From the NCBI RefSeq assembly GCF_014191255.1, contig NZ_JACHWH010000006.1, forward strand, positions 62,001 through 126,000: a DNA stretch of 64,000 nucleotides, written 5' to 3'. Position 1 is the stretch's first letter. Every line of letters begins with the position of its first letter. The translations under genes were made by a program, and so were the position numbers. The DNA is from Amycolatopsis bartoniae. GTDB taxonomy: Bacteria; Actinomycetota; Actinomycetes; Mycobacteriales; Pseudonocardiaceae. The notes below the pieces were generated by a model that ran no database searches, was not told where the DNA came from, and worked only from the letters and a program-made list of their open reading frames with translations. Below are positions 52,090 to 61,362 of the stretch, piece after piece.

Positions 52090-53443
52090 CCTGGCGCAGC
52101 GCGGCGAGCACGGCGGCGACGGAGCGGTCGACGTCGGCCTCGGTGGTGCGCCAGTTCGACACCGAGATCCGCGCGTACTGCCTGCCGTGCCAGGTGGTGC
52201 CGCCCATCCAGCACTCACCCGAGCGTTGCACGGCGGCGAGCACGCGGCGGGTCCGCTCGTCGTCGCCGAACGAGGCGAGAACCTGGTTGAGCACCACGTC
52301 GTTGCCGATCTCGACGCCCTCGGCGGCGAGCCGGCCGGCGAACCGGCGCGCCAGCGCGCAACAGCGGTCGACCAGCTCCGCGACACCCGACCGGCCGAGT
52401 TCGCGCAACGCGGCCCACGTGGCGAAGCCGCGGGCCCGGCGCGAGGACTCCAGCGTGTACGCGCTCGGCGCCCGGAACTCGTCCTGCCCCGTCAGGTACG
52501 CCGCGGTGTAGGCCATCGCGGCCGCGTGGGCGGCGGGGTGCGCGCAGAACGCGTAACCCGCGTCGTAGGGGACGTTCAGCCACTTGTGCCCGTCGGTGGA
52601 CCAGGAGTCGGCCCGCGCCATCCCGGCCGTGAGGTGCCGGGTGCGCGGGCTCCCCGCGGCCCACAGGCCGACGGCGCCGTCCACGTGCACCCAGGCGCCG
52701 TGCGCGTGCGCGGCGTCGATCGCTTCGGGGAAGCGGTCGAACGCGCCGGTGTTCACGTCCCCCGCCTGCAGGCACACGATCGCCGGACCGTCCACAGCGG
52801 ACAGTTCGGCCGCGAGGGCCCGGACGTCGGTGCGGCCCTGGTCGTCCGTCGGCACCGGCACGATCGCCGCGGTGCCGAAACCCAGCAGCCGCAGCGCCCG
52901 GTCGATCGTCACGTGCCGGTCGGCGCTCGCGAGCACCCGCACCCGGGGGGCGCCGCCCAGCCCGTCGCGTTCCACGTCCCAGCCCGCCTGCGCGAGCACG
53001 TGGTGCCGGGCGGCGGCGAGGCAGACGGTGTTGGCGCCCTGCCCGCCCGTGGTGAACCCGGCCGAGGCGTCCGCGGGCAGGCCGAGCAGGTCCTTGAGCC
53101 AGGTGCCCGCGACCTCTTCGACCGCCGCGGCGGCGGGGGAGGACGTCGCGTTGGTGGCGTTCTGGTCCCACCCGGTGGCGAGGACGTCGGCCGCGGTGGC
53201 CGCGTCGAGGGCGCCGCCGATGACGAACCCGAAGTAGCGCGGCCCGGTGGTCGCCACGAGCGCGGGCTCGACCACCCGGACCAGCTCGTCGACCACCTCC
53301 TCCGCGGGCGACGGGCCGTCCGGCAACGATCCGAGCGCGGCGCGGACGGCTTCGGGACCGGTTTCGGGGAACACCCGCCCGTCCCGTTCCCGGTGGTCGG
53401 CGGCACGGGCGGCGGCGGCGAGGAGCAGTTCGCGAAGCGGCAT
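52082..53443 (-). CDS. PLP-dependent amino acid decarboxylase (group II)
   Basis: The 453-residue enzyme starts at ATG 53443. The PLP lysine lies in SWSTDGHKWLNVPYDAGYAF, with the H-x-x-x-D-A-A pattern earlier (HAHGAWVHVDGAVGLWA) and the group II N-terminus (VATTGPRYFGFVIGGALDAA). The family covers aromatic amino acid, histidine and glutamate decarboxylases; the substrate cannot be set. It is convergent with the STAND regulator and divergent from the patatin gene. Confidence 0.88.
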   Translation of the reverse strand: MPLRELLLAAAARAADHRERDGRVFPETGPEAVRAALGSLPDGPSPAEEVVDELVRVVEPALVATTGPRYFGFVIGGALDAATAADVLATGWDQNATNATSSPAAAAVEEVAGTWLKDLLGLPADASAGFTTGGQGANTVCLAAARHHVLAQAGWDVERDGLGGAPRVRVLASADRHVTIDRALRLLGFGTAAIVPVPTDDQGRTDVRALAAELSAVDGPAIVCLQAGDVNTGAFDRFPEAIDAAHAHGAWVHVDGAVGLWAAGSPRTRHLTAGMARADSWSTDGHKWLNVPYDAGYAFCAHPAAHAAAMAYTAAYLTGQDEFRAPSAYTLESSRRARGFATWAALRELGRSGVAELVDRCCALARRFAGRLAAEGVEIGNDVVLNQVLASFGDDERTRRVLAAVQRSGECWMGGTTWHGRQYARISVSNWRTTEADVDRSVAAVLAALRQAR

Positions 53444-53536
53444 GATCCAAATGTAGTGAGCGGAACTCCGGTGGTATGCCCTGTTGTGCCACTGGAGAGC
53501 GAAAAGCCCGTTTTGTGCCGGGATAGTGTCACAGCC

Positions 53537-54460
53537 GTGGATGTTTCAGTTCTGGAACTGGTCCGCGCGCGGGCGGCGGAGGGGAGCGTGCCGGGGGCGC
53601 GCACCGACCCGTACCGGCTGGGACTGGCGATCGAAGGGGGCGGCAGCCGCGGCACCTACTCCAGCGGCATGGCGGTGGAGCTGGAACGCCGGGGGCTGAC
53701 CGGGGTCTTCGACGACGTGTACGGCTCGTCGATGGGCGCGATCACCGCCGCGTGGCTGCTGTCGGGCAAGGCGGAGCACGGCGCGTCGTTCTGGTGGCAC
53801 CCCGACGTCCTGCCGAACGTGATCCGGCCGCGGGCGCTGCTGCGCCGCAAACCGGTGGTCGACCTGGAGTTCCTGATGGACCAGGTGTACCAGCAGTGGG
53901 CGGGGCTGGACTTCGCGAGCGTGCTGGAGAGCCCCGTCCGGCTGCACCCGATCGGCACCGACGCGGACACCGGGCAGGCGGTCGACCTCGCGCCGCACCT
54001 GAACAGCGGTGACGAGCTGAAGCTCGCCCTGCGCGGCTCCGCCGGGCTGCCGCTGCTGGCGGGCCCGCTGGTCCGGCTCGCCGGGCACCGGCTGCTCGAC
54101 GGCGGCCTCACCGAGGCGATCCCGTTCCGCACCGCGCTCCGGGACGGCTGCACGCACGTGCTGGTCCTGCGCACCCGGCGCGCCGACGAGCGCGCCACCC
54201 CGCCCCCGCGCGTGGAGAACCTCGCGGTCACCGCGTTCCTGCGCCGCACGGCCCCGGCCGCGCTCCCGGCGTGGCGGGGCCGGCCCGAGCGCCGTCGCGC
54301 CGACGACGAGCAGCTGGCCGCCGCCGGCCCGCTCACGCAGGTGCTGGTGCCGCCCGGTGCGCCGGACGTCTCCCGCCTGGCCGTCGACCCGGCGCTGTTG
54401 CGGCGGTCGTTCGACCTCGGTGCCGCGGCCATGGCGACCGCGCTGGAGGCGGGCGCGTAG
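53537..54460 (+). CDS. Patatin-like phospholipase
   Basis: I chose GTG 53537, giving 307 residues. The oxyanion loop IEGGGSRGTYSSG, nucleophile motif GSSMG and dyad motif LDGGLTE are complete, so it should be an active Ser/Asp lipid acyl hydrolase. There is no signal peptide. Upstream sequence TGTGCCGGGATAGTGTCACA may hold its promoter; an inverted ribosome-binding region is not clear. Confidence 0.87.
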   Translation: MDVSVLELVRARAAEGSVPGARTDPYRLGLAIEGGGSRGTYSSGMAVELERRGLTGVFDDVYGSSMGAITAAWLLSGKAEHGASFWWHPDVLPNVIRPRALLRRKPVVDLEFLMDQVYQQWAGLDFASVLESPVRLHPIGTDADTGQAVDLAPHLNSGDELKLALRGSAGLPLLAGPLVRLAGHRLLDGGLTEAIPFRTALRDGCTHVLVLRTRRADERATPPPRVENLAVTAFLRRTAPAALPAWRGRPERRRADDEQLAAAGPLTQVLVPPGAPDVSRLAVDPALLRRSFDLGAAAMATALEAGA

Positions 54461-54510
54461 TTCGCGCGTTGTTCAACCCGTGGTGGTCCTTCACGGCTAC
54501 GTTGTGCGTC

Positions 54511-55344
54511 GTGAAAACTCCCGCCCGCCGCGCCGGTGCCGTGCTGTCCGCCCTGACCCTGGCCGCGCTGGCCGTGGCTCCCGCGCAGGCCGCCCCGGCC
54601 CCGCTGCGCGTCGCGACGTACAACATCCACGCCGGAGCGGGGGAGGACGGGGTCTACGACCTCGACCGGACCGCCGCCGCGCTGCGGGACCTGCACGCCG
54701 ACGTGATCGGCCTGGAGGAGGTCGACGTGCACTGGGGCGAGCGCAGCGGGTTCGCCGACGAGGCCCGCGAGCTCGCCGCACGGCTGCACCTGCGGGTGTT
54801 CTTCGCGCCGATCTACGACCTCGACCCGGCCGCCGCCGGCGAACCGCGGCGGCAGTACGGCGTCGCGATCCTGAGCCGGCTTCCCGTGCTGGACCGGGAA
54901 AACCACGAGATCACCCGGCTCTCGACCCAGGACCCGGACCCCGTTCCGGCGCCCGCGCCCGGCTTCGCCGAGGTGGTCGTGAACGTGCGCGGCACGCACG
55001 TCCACTTCTACTGCACGCACCTGGACTACCGGCAGGACCCGGCCGTGCGGGCACGGCAGGTCGACGACATGCTCGCCGTCCTCGGCGAGGACCGGGGCCC
55101 GAAGGTGCTCGTGGGCGACTTCAACGCCGACGCGGCCGCGCCCGAGCTCGCTCCACTGTGGACACAGCTGCGCGACGCGGCACCCGGCGGCGCGCCGACC
55201 TACCCGGCGGACGTGCCGGTGAGCCGGATCGACCTGGTGACCGTCTCCCCGGACGTGCGGGTGTCCTCGGCGCACACCGTGGACACCGGCGACATCCCGG
55301 CGTCGGATCACCGTCCCGTGGTCGCGGACGTGCGCCTGCGCTGA
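54511..55344 (+). CDS. Secreted endonuclease/exonuclease/phosphatase-family hydrolase
   Basis: From GTG 54511 a signal peptide (GAVLSALTLAALAVAPAQAA) leads to a 277-residue EEP domain: VATYNIHAG, IGLEEVDVHWGERSG, HFYCTHLDYRQD, VLVGDFNADAAAPE and ASDHRPVVADV. These are the metal- and phosphate-binding motifs of DNase I-like enzymes. The secreted form may act on nucleic acid or phospholipid head groups. One copy of the TCCACTGTGGA palindrome falls inside the gene at 55152-55162 with rare ACA and GCT codons around it. Confidence 0.88.
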   Translation: MKTPARRAGAVLSALTLAALAVAPAQAAPAPLRVATYNIHAGAGEDGVYDLDRTAAALRDLHADVIGLEEVDVHWGERSGFADEARELAARLHLRVFFAPIYDLDPAAAGEPRRQYGVAILSRLPVLDRENHEITRLSTQDPDPVPAPAPGFAEVVVNVRGTHVHFYCTHLDYRQDPAVRARQVDDMLAVLGEDRGPKVLVGDFNADAAAPELAPLWTQLRDAAPGGAPTYPADVPVSRIDLVTVSPDVRVSSAHTVDTGDIPASDHRPVVADVRLR

Positions 55345-55348
55345 AACC

Positions 55349-55948
55349 TCAGGCGTGCAGCCCGAGCCGTTCCAGCTCCCAGTGCGCGAGGCGGGCCAGC
55401 ACGTCCGGATCGCGCTCGCGCCAGCCGGTGGTCACGTCCCCGGCCGAGGCCAGCCGGGACAGGCCCTGGTGCGTCAGCGCCCGCAGCGCGAGCAGGTCCT
55501 GGCCCGCCTCGCCGAGGTCGCGCAGCCGCACGCCCGCGGTGGCGCGGCGCACGAACCGCCACCGCAACGGCAGCCACGTGACCAGCAGGAACAGCACCGG
55601 TACGGCGATCAGCACCGCGGCGAGCCAGAACGCGAGCTGCCCGACGGCCTCGATCTGCCACTGCCCGGCGTCGGCGAGCTTCGTGCCGGCCGCCGACCCG
55701 GTGTGCAGCGCGCCCGCCAGCGCCTTGCCCAGCAGCGGGACGTCGTCGGCGTTGTCCGCCGCCGAGTCGAAGGTGCGGGTCAGGCTGGACCCGGCGTCCA
55801 CCAGGCCGTCGCCGGGTGCCTGGAGCTTGAGGACCTGCTCGTGCGCGGTCAGCCCGAGCCACACCGCGAACGCGGTGAGGAGCAGGGCCAGCAGGTCGGC
55901 CACCGCCTGGGCGGTGCGGCGTGTCGGCCGTTCGGCGTAGAGCTTCAT
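55349..55948 (-). CDS. Hypothetical membrane protein
   Basis: The 199-residue protein starts at ATG 55948 and has two membrane segments (VADLLALLLTAFAVWLGLTA and FWLAAVLIAVPVLFLLVTWL) with a 70-residue loop between them and a basic, helical C-terminal tail. It occurs in many actinomycetes as an unannotated gene. It converges on the EEP gene with only four bases between the stops. Confidence 0.75.
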   Translation of the reverse strand: MKLYAERPTRRTAQAVADLLALLLTAFAVWLGLTAHEQVLKLQAPGDGLVDAGSSLTRTFDSAADNADDVPLLGKALAGALHTGSAAGTKLADAGQWQIEAVGQLAFWLAAVLIAVPVLFLLVTWLPLRWRFVRRATAGVRLRDLGEAGQDLLALRALTHQGLSRLASAGDVTTGWRERDPDVLARLAHWELERLGLHA

Positions 55949-56027
55949 CCGGGGACCCTTTCGGCGGAACGGGGGAGCGGCCGGGGAAACCTACCGCCGG
56001 GCGGGACCGGGCCACCGGTCGGGCAGA

Positions 56028-56834
56028 ATGGGCGTGGTGACCAGGGAACAGGATTGGGTCGCGGACCGGGTCCGGTTCGGGGCAGGCGAGGACGGGCAGG
56101 CGCACGACGGTGCCGAGCCCGGCTGGGCGGGGCCGCTGGCGGAGCAGTTCGCCGAGGCGGGACGCCTGCTGCTGGCGGGCAGCACGGTCGGCGAGGTTCT
56201 TTCCCAGGTCGTGGCGGCGGCCAAGGCACTGGTGTCCGCGGCCGACATGGTGAGCGTCACCCTGCGCGCCCCCTCGGGCATCTACACCACGCCGGTGCGC
56301 ACCGACGGGCTCGCCGACCGGCTCGACCAGCTGCAGTACACCCACGACGAGGGACCGTGCGTGGAGGCCACGCGCACCCCGGGGGTGGGTTTCGTCGAGG
56401 TCCCCGACCTCACCGCGCACTCGCCGTGGCCCCGGTGGTCGCCCGCCGCGACGCAGGAGGGTGTGCACTGCGTGTTCTCGGTCGGGCTGTTCCCGAGCAC
56501 GGCACCGCCGCGGCTCGGGGCGCTCAACTTCTACTCCTTCCGGCCGTACGGGCTCACCGGGCTCGACCGGCAGCTGGCGATCGTGCTCGGCAGCCACGCG
56601 GCCACCGCGCTGGCCGCCACCGAGGCCGTCACCGCCGCGGAGCTGGAGGCCGCGCAGCTGCGCCAGGCGTTGCGCACCCGGGACGTGATCGGGCAGGCGA
56701 AGGGAATCCTCATGCAGCGGCAGGGGATCGGCGCCGACGAGGCGTTCGACATCCTGCGCCGGACTTCACAGGATCTGAACATCAAGCTGGCGCAGGTGGC
56801 GAACCTGCTCGTGACCCACCGCAACGAGGTCTGA
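56028..56834 (+). CDS. GAF and ANTAR domain RNA-binding antiterminator
   Basis: The 268-residue protein starts at ATG 56028. A GAF domain covers about residues 60-185 (LQYTHDEGPCVEATRTPGVG, LGALNFYSFRPYG) and an ANTAR domain the last 55 (LRQALRTRDVIGQAKGILMQ, RQGIGADEAFDILRRTSQDL). ANTAR proteins bind paired RNA hairpins and prevent termination. The target is unknown. No histidine kinase is present near it. Confidence 0.9.
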   Translation: MGVVTREQDWVADRVRFGAGEDGQAHDGAEPGWAGPLAEQFAEAGRLLLAGSTVGEVLSQVVAAAKALVSAADMVSVTLRAPSGIYTTPVRTDGLADRLDQLQYTHDEGPCVEATRTPGVGFVEVPDLTAHSPWPRWSPAATQEGVHCVFSVGLFPSTAPPRLGALNFYSFRPYGLTGLDRQLAIVLGSHAATALAATEAVTAAELEAAQLRQALRTRDVIGQAKGILMQRQGIGADEAFDILRRTSQDLNIKLAQVANLLVTHRNEV

Positions 56835-56888
56835 ACCGCATTACCAGACAAACGCGCGGCTGTCAGCCGTGTTCGCCTCATGTTTGGC

Positions 56889-56904
56889 ACTTTCGTACGA
56901 AAGT
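56889..56904. promoter_or_regulatory. Perfect 16-bp palindrome, probable operator
   Basis: ACTTTCGTACGAAAGT is a perfect palindrome in the 211-base spacer between the ANTAR gene and the transglycosylase gene. It has the size of a TetR- or MarR-type operator, but no candidate regulator is adjacent. It lies about 140 bases before the downstream start. Confidence 0.6.
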
Positions 56905-57045
56905 ATCCGCGCGAATTCGGCCCCGGGTACGGGCAGGAAATCGAGGTGGCGCAACCGGTTCCCACAGCGGGGGTCCGGTTTATATCATCGGCCGGGCCGG
57001 GGGTCGGAGATGCTGCCGGTGGAACACGGGAACCGGGAGCAGTGC

Positions 57046-58263
57046 ATGCGACGTGAAGACCGCCGGGCCGCCGAGCGGGAAGGCCGGAGAACCACCGCCC
57101 GGCGGGCGAAAGCCGGGGCGCTGACCGCGGCTTCCCTGGCACTGGTGCCGTTACTGGGCGGTGGCGGAGTCCCGGTCGCGCTACAGTCCACAGTGGACGT
57201 TCCCGCGACCGTGGACGCCGACGGGCAGGTGCCGCGGCAGCCCTCGCTGAGCCCGGACGTGCTGGCCGCGGCCGGGGATCCCGCGCTGCTGGTGCAGCAG
57301 CTGCCGTCGTTCGCGGACGTCCCGCTCTCCACCATGGGCACGCCCGTGACCGGGGCGCTGGGCATCCCGGAAAGCGCTTTGCGCGCCTACCAGCGCGCCG
57401 AGCAGGAGCTGGCGAAACTCGCCCCGGGCTGCCACATCGGCTGGTCGCTGCTCGCCGCCATCGGCCGCATCGAGTCCAACCACGCGCGCGGCGGCCGCGT
57501 CGACGGGCGGGGCACCACCGTCACGCCCATCCTCGGGCCGATCCTCGACGGCGCCGGGTTCGCGGCGGTGCCGGACACCGACGGCGGCCAGTACGACGGC
57601 GACACGCGGTGGGACCGCGCGGTGGGCCCGATGCAGTTCATCCCGGCCACGTGGCGGAAGTACGCCTCCGACGGCAACGGCGACGGCGTGGCGGACCCGG
57701 ACAACGTCTTCGACGCGGCGCTCGCCGCCGGGAAGTACCTGTGCGCGGGTGGCGGGGACCTGCGTGATCCGCAGCAGCGGGCGCAGGCCGTGTTCCGGTA
57801 CAACCACTCCGACGCCTACGTGAGCCAGGTGCTGCTGTGGGCCGACGCGTACGAGCGCGGTGCCAGCTCGGTGCCGGACGGGCAGCTGCCGGCGGGCCCG
57901 GTGGCCGGGTCGGCGGCACTGCCCGCGGGTCCGGTGGTCGAGGCGCCGCCCGCGCCGGTGGTGGCCGTCACGCCGCCGCCCGCCGCACCGGCCACCTCGA
58001 CCACGCCGCCGCCCTCGTCGGCGAGCGGCACCCCGACCTCGACCACGAGCAGCCGCGGCGCGACGTCCACGACGACGAAGACGTCCACCACCAGCACGAC
58101 CACCACCACGACGACGACACCCACGTCGGACAGCGGCACGCCGACCAGCGCGCCGCCCACGTGTGCGACGCCGTCGTCCACAACGGACACCCCGACCACG
58201 ACGGCCAGCCCCACCAGCACGACGAGCGCGGCACCGTCCACTCCGGACACGCCCGCCTGCTGA
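57046..58263 (+). CDS. Secreted lytic transglycosylase with low-complexity Thr/Ser/Pro tail
   Basis: I chose ATG 57046, seven bases after GGGAG; ATG 57010 would add 12 residues. A Tat-like or basic N-terminus (RREDRRAAEREGRRTTARR) and hydrophobic stretch come first. The SLT/MltB-like domain has the catalytic Glu in LLAAIGRIESNHARGG, then RAVGPMQFIPATWRKYASDG and AVFRYNHSDAYVSQVL. The last 110 residues are runs of Thr, Ser and Pro that should cross the wall. The enzyme cleaves peptidoglycan glycan strands. It carries the reverse-complement form of the 11-mer palindrome at 57187-57197. Confidence 0.88.
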   Translation: MRREDRRAAEREGRRTTARRAKAGALTAASLALVPLLGGGGVPVALQSTVDVPATVDADGQVPRQPSLSPDVLAAAGDPALLVQQLPSFADVPLSTMGTPVTGALGIPESALRAYQRAEQELAKLAPGCHIGWSLLAAIGRIESNHARGGRVDGRGTTVTPILGPILDGAGFAAVPDTDGGQYDGDTRWDRAVGPMQFIPATWRKYASDGNGDGVADPDNVFDAALAAGKYLCAGGGDLRDPQQRAQAVFRYNHSDAYVSQVLLWADAYERGASSVPDGQLPAGPVAGSAALPAGPVVEAPPAPVVAVTPPPAAPATSTTPPPSSASGTPTSTTSSRGATSTTTKTSTTSTTTTTTTTPTSDSGTPTSAPPTCATPSSTTDTPTTTASPTSTTSAAPSTPDTPAC

Positions 58264-58270
58264 GGGCGGG

Positions 58271-59775
58271 CTACGGGGCGCCGAGGGACTCCCACTGCTC
58301 GGTGAAGCGCTGGTGCAGCCGCTGCCCGCGCTCGGTCTCGCGCTGGTGCAGCACGCCGAACGTGAACGCGCCCGGCTCGCCGGCCAGGCCGCGCAGCACC
58401 TCCCGGGCCACCACGGAGTCGTGGTGCTCGCCGAGGGTGCCGGCGAGCGCTTTCACGTCCTGCCGCCACCTGCGCACCCGCTTGCCCACCACCGGCTCCA
58501 CGGCCTCGGCCGCGTAGCGCGCCCGCTTCGCCTTCTTGCGCACCTCGTGCAGGCCGGTGTCCAGCTCGGCGCCGGGCGCCAGGTCGCCGAGGCGCCCGGC
58601 CTCGCGGGCCAGCCTGCGGTGCGTCCGCCGCACGGCGCGTTCGAGCACGTCCTGCGCCGGTTCGTTCGCCTGCCCCGTGAACGGCGGCCGCGCCACGAGC
58701 CGCTCCAGCGCGTCGAGCAGCTCCGCGTACCGCCCGCTCGACAGCGCTTCACGGACGCGGTCGCGGCCCTGGGCGGTCTGCTCGTCGAAGTACGCCGTCA
58801 GGCGTGCCTTCGCGCCGGGCGTCACCGCCTCCTCGGGCAGCCGCGCCAGCTCCCCGACCAGGTGCTCACGCAGTACCTCGGTGTCCCGCGCCGCCGACAG
58901 CTCCCCGGCAGCCCACCTCAGCTCGTCCGACACCTGCCGGGTCGCGTCCCGGTCGAGCACGTGCCGGAACGCGGTGAGCACGCTGCGGGTACGCCGCATC
59001 GCGACGCGGAGCTGGTGCACGGCATCCTCGGCGTCGCGCCGCACCCCGAGGTCGTGCGCGCGGATCGCGTCGAGCTGCGTGCCCAGGTACGCCACCAGGA
59101 CCTCGCCGGCGGTGGCGCGGCGGCCCGGCGGCCCGGCGTCGTGCGCTCGTCCGGCAGCAGGTGCGCGATCATCCGCTTCAGCTTCGACGGCCAGTGTCCC
59201 GGCCGGGCCCCCGCTGCCAGCAGCGCGTCGGAGAAGGTGTCCAGCAGCGCGGGGTCGGCACCGGGCGCCAGCTCGACCTCCAGCTCGCGCCAGGAGTCCA
59301 GGTGCAGGACCTCGCCCGCGGTCTCGCCGGAAACCTGGTCGTCGGCCAGCTCCGCGAGCACGCGGCCGTCGGCGTCGATGAGGTCGTAGGTGCTGCGCCG
59401 CGTCTTCAGCCGCACCGCGGCGGACAGTTCGACGTCCTCGCCGAGCTGCTCGCGCACCAGCTGCAGTAGCTGCTCGGGGACCTCGGTGGCACTGGCGTCG
59501 AGGGGGACGTGCACCTCCTCGCGTGCCCCGTCGGCGGCCGGCAGCTTGAGGTGCCAGCCTTCGTCGTGGCCGCCGGTGCGGCGGCGCAGCGTCAGCTTCG
59601 CCCGCGCCAAGCGGAAGTCCGGGGTGTCGAAGTAGGTCGCGTCGAGCGCCGCCTCGACCGGATCCCGTTGCGCCGTCACGGGTCCCGTCCCGGCCAGGCT
59701 GGGCACGGGACGGCCGGGGTCGAGGTCGAACTTGCGCTCCCGTTCCACCAGGCGCGCGGGTGCGGGAATCGTCAT
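58271..59775 (-). pseudogene. CYTH-CHAD domain protein split by a frameshift
   Basis: From ATG 59775 the CYTH (triphosphate tunnel) domain is intact: LVERERKFDL with its ExExK motif, WHLKLPAADGAREEVHVPLD and LHLDSWRELEVELAPG. At about 59110-59150, in a run of GCCGGGCCGCC, the frame shifts; the other frame continues as AYLGTQLDAIRAHDLGVRRD, AEDAVHQLRVAMRRTRSVLT and a full CHAD domain to 58271. Normally the two are one protein that binds polyphosphate. Here the fusion is broken by one base, which may be real or a sequence error in the GC run. Confidence 0.8.
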
Positions 59776-59829
59776 GGTCCCGGCTTCCCGGGCCCGCGGC
59801 GGGTGAAACCGCGGGACTCCGGGAAACGT

Positions 59830-60348
59830 TCAGCGGGACCGGGACTGCTTGACGGCGTTGATGTACTCGTTCGACGAGCCGAGGTAGGCGAACACGAGCC
59901 CCACCACCGCGGCGAGGACGCTGACGTAGCCGAGGATGCTGGCGCCCTGGCCGGCGACGAGGGAGACCACCTGCAGGACGGTGAGCACGGTGAGGGTGAT
60001 GCGGGCCCAGTTCCGCCCGGCCCGCAGCTTGAACGACAGCCACAGGAAGATCAGCCCGATGACCACCGCGATCACCGCGGCCACGATCACCGCGGCCTGC
60101 GCGGCCGTGTTGATCTGGTCCTCGGTGAGCCCGCTCGTGTTGTTCTTGCGCAGCTGGTCGGCCACCGTGCTCTTCGCGGTGAGCGCCAGCACGCCGGAGA
60201 CCACGCTGATCACGGTGGCGACGAGGAAGCACCAGAACGCGACGTTGATCGAGTTGGGCGGGGCGGTGGCGGCGGTGGGGGACGACGACGACGGCGTGTC
60301 GGCGCCGCCGGCGGGGAAGGGCTCGTAAGGCCCGGGCGAATCGGTCAT
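59830..60348 (-). CDS. Small membrane protein with four helices
   Basis: ATG 60348 starts a 172-residue protein with a Pro/Ser-rich N-terminus and four membrane segments (AFWCFLVATVISVVSGVLAL, AAVIVAAVIAVVIGLIFLWL and two shorter). The layout resembles actinomycete DUF4064/DUF2127-like proteins of unknown role. A polar loop with DQLRKNNTSGLTEDQI lies between helices 1 and 2. No neighbour suggests a function. Confidence 0.7.
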   Translation of the reverse strand: MTDSPGPYEPFPAGGADTPSSSSPTAATAPPNSINVAFWCFLVATVISVVSGVLALTAKSTVADQLRKNNTSGLTEDQINTAAQAAVIVAAVIAVVIGLIFLWLSFKLRAGRNWARITLTVLTVLQVVSLVAGQGASILGYVSVLAAVVGLVFAYLGSSNEYINAVKQSRSR

Positions 60349-60445
60349 GCCGGGAAAGCTAGAGCACGGTGATCGGGTCCGCAGGCCCTTTTCCCGGCCG
60401 CGCCCAATCGTTATGTTCCGACCAGGCACGACGAGGGAGCACACC

Positions 60446-60868
60446 ATGGCCGACTGGCCGGATGACAACGATGACGACGTCTTCGAGCAACTGGACGGAA
60501 GCGACACGCTCGAAGCCGGGCGGCCCGAGGACCCGCTCGACGAGGGCTACACCGCCGCCGAGCGCCCGTGGGCGGTGAACGACTGGGGCACCACCCCGGG
60601 CGAGGAGAAGTCCGGCGAGGGCCTGGACCGCCGGCTGGCCCGCGAGCTGGCCGAGGGCGGTGACTCCGGCGGCGACGGCCTCGGGGACTCCGATGACACC
60701 GACGGCGAGCTGGTCGACGACGAGGTCGGGGACCTGCGCGCGGGACGGCTGCTCGCGGCCGACGGCGGCGACACCGAGCTGTGGGCCACCGACGTCGGCG
60801 TGGACGGGGCGGGCGCGTCGGCCGAGGAGGCCGCGGTCCACCTGGTGGACGAGGGCGACCGGTACTGA
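60446..60868 (+). CDS. DUF5709 acidic protein
   Basis: The 140-residue protein starts at ATG 60446 after CGAGGGAG. LDEGYTAAERPWAVNDWGTT is the DUF5709 signature, and the rest is strongly acidic (DDNDDDVFEQL, GDSDDTDGELVDDEVGDL). It has no signal peptide or membrane helix. Members are typical of actinomycetes and their role is unknown. Confidence 0.85.
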   Translation: MADWPDDNDDDVFEQLDGSDTLEAGRPEDPLDEGYTAAERPWAVNDWGTTPGEEKSGEGLDRRLARELAEGGDSGGDGLGDSDDTDGELVDDEVGDLRAGRLLAADGGDTELWATDVGVDGAGASAEEAAVHLVDEGDRY

Positions 60869-60951
60869 CCGGAAATCCTGGCCGGACAGCCGCCGCGGCG
60901 GCGGGGGAGACCCGGATGGCTTCCGGCCGCCCGGCCGGGCATGATGTGCGC

Positions 60952-61341
60952 ATGGCAGCCAGCGAACCGGTGCGTCCCGGCGGCGCCCCGGAGGAGGACC
61001 AGGGGGCGGACGGCGTGGTCGTCGTCGAGCGCGCCCCCGGCGCGGTGGTGCTGCGCGTGACCGGCGAGCTGGACCTCGCCACCGCGCCGAAGCTCCAGCA
61101 GAAGGTCGACAGCGCCCTGCGCGAGGACCCGCCCGCGCTGCTGGTCATCGATCTGAGCGCGGTCACTTTCCTGGCGTCGGCGGGCATGGCGGTGCTGGTC
61201 TCGGCGCACCGCGGCAGCGGTGCCGGCACGGCGGTGCGGGTGGTGGCGGCCAGCAGGGTGACGCTGCGGCCGCTGGAGCTGACGAAGCTGACCACGGAAC
61301 TGGCCGTGTTCCCGAGCGCGGAACAGGCGCTCGCGGGCTGA
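60952..61341 (+). CDS. STAS-domain anti-sigma factor antagonist
   Basis: The 129-residue SpoIIAA/RsbV-like protein starts at ATG 60952. VVLRVTGELDLATAPKLQQK and LLVIDLSAVTFLASAGMAVL are the STAS core, with the phosphorylatable serine in LASAGM. It should release sigma factor by binding the anti-sigma kinase when dephosphorylated. It is 21 bases before the anti-sigma gene, making an operon with that gene and the phosphatase. Confidence 0.9.
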   Translation: MAASEPVRPGGAPEEDQGADGVVVVERAPGAVVLRVTGELDLATAPKLQQKVDSALREDPPALLVIDLSAVTFLASAGMAVLVSAHRGSGAGTAVRVVAASRVTLRPLELTKLTTELAVFPSAEQALAG

Positions 61342-61362
61342 ACCCCCGGTTCGAGAAAGGAC

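Noticed and set aside
56835..57045. Possible c-di-AMP (ydaO-type) riboswitch before the lytic transglycosylase
   Set aside because: Such riboswitches precede wall hydrolases in actinomycetes and the leader is G-rich, but I could not match the conserved core segments in order. A covariance-model search would decide.
58020..58260. Repetitive ACC/ACG codon runs as a CRISPR or microsatellite
   Set aside because: They are the Thr/Ser/Pro-rich wall-spanning tail of the transglycosylase in frame; spacers and repeats of CRISPR form are absent.
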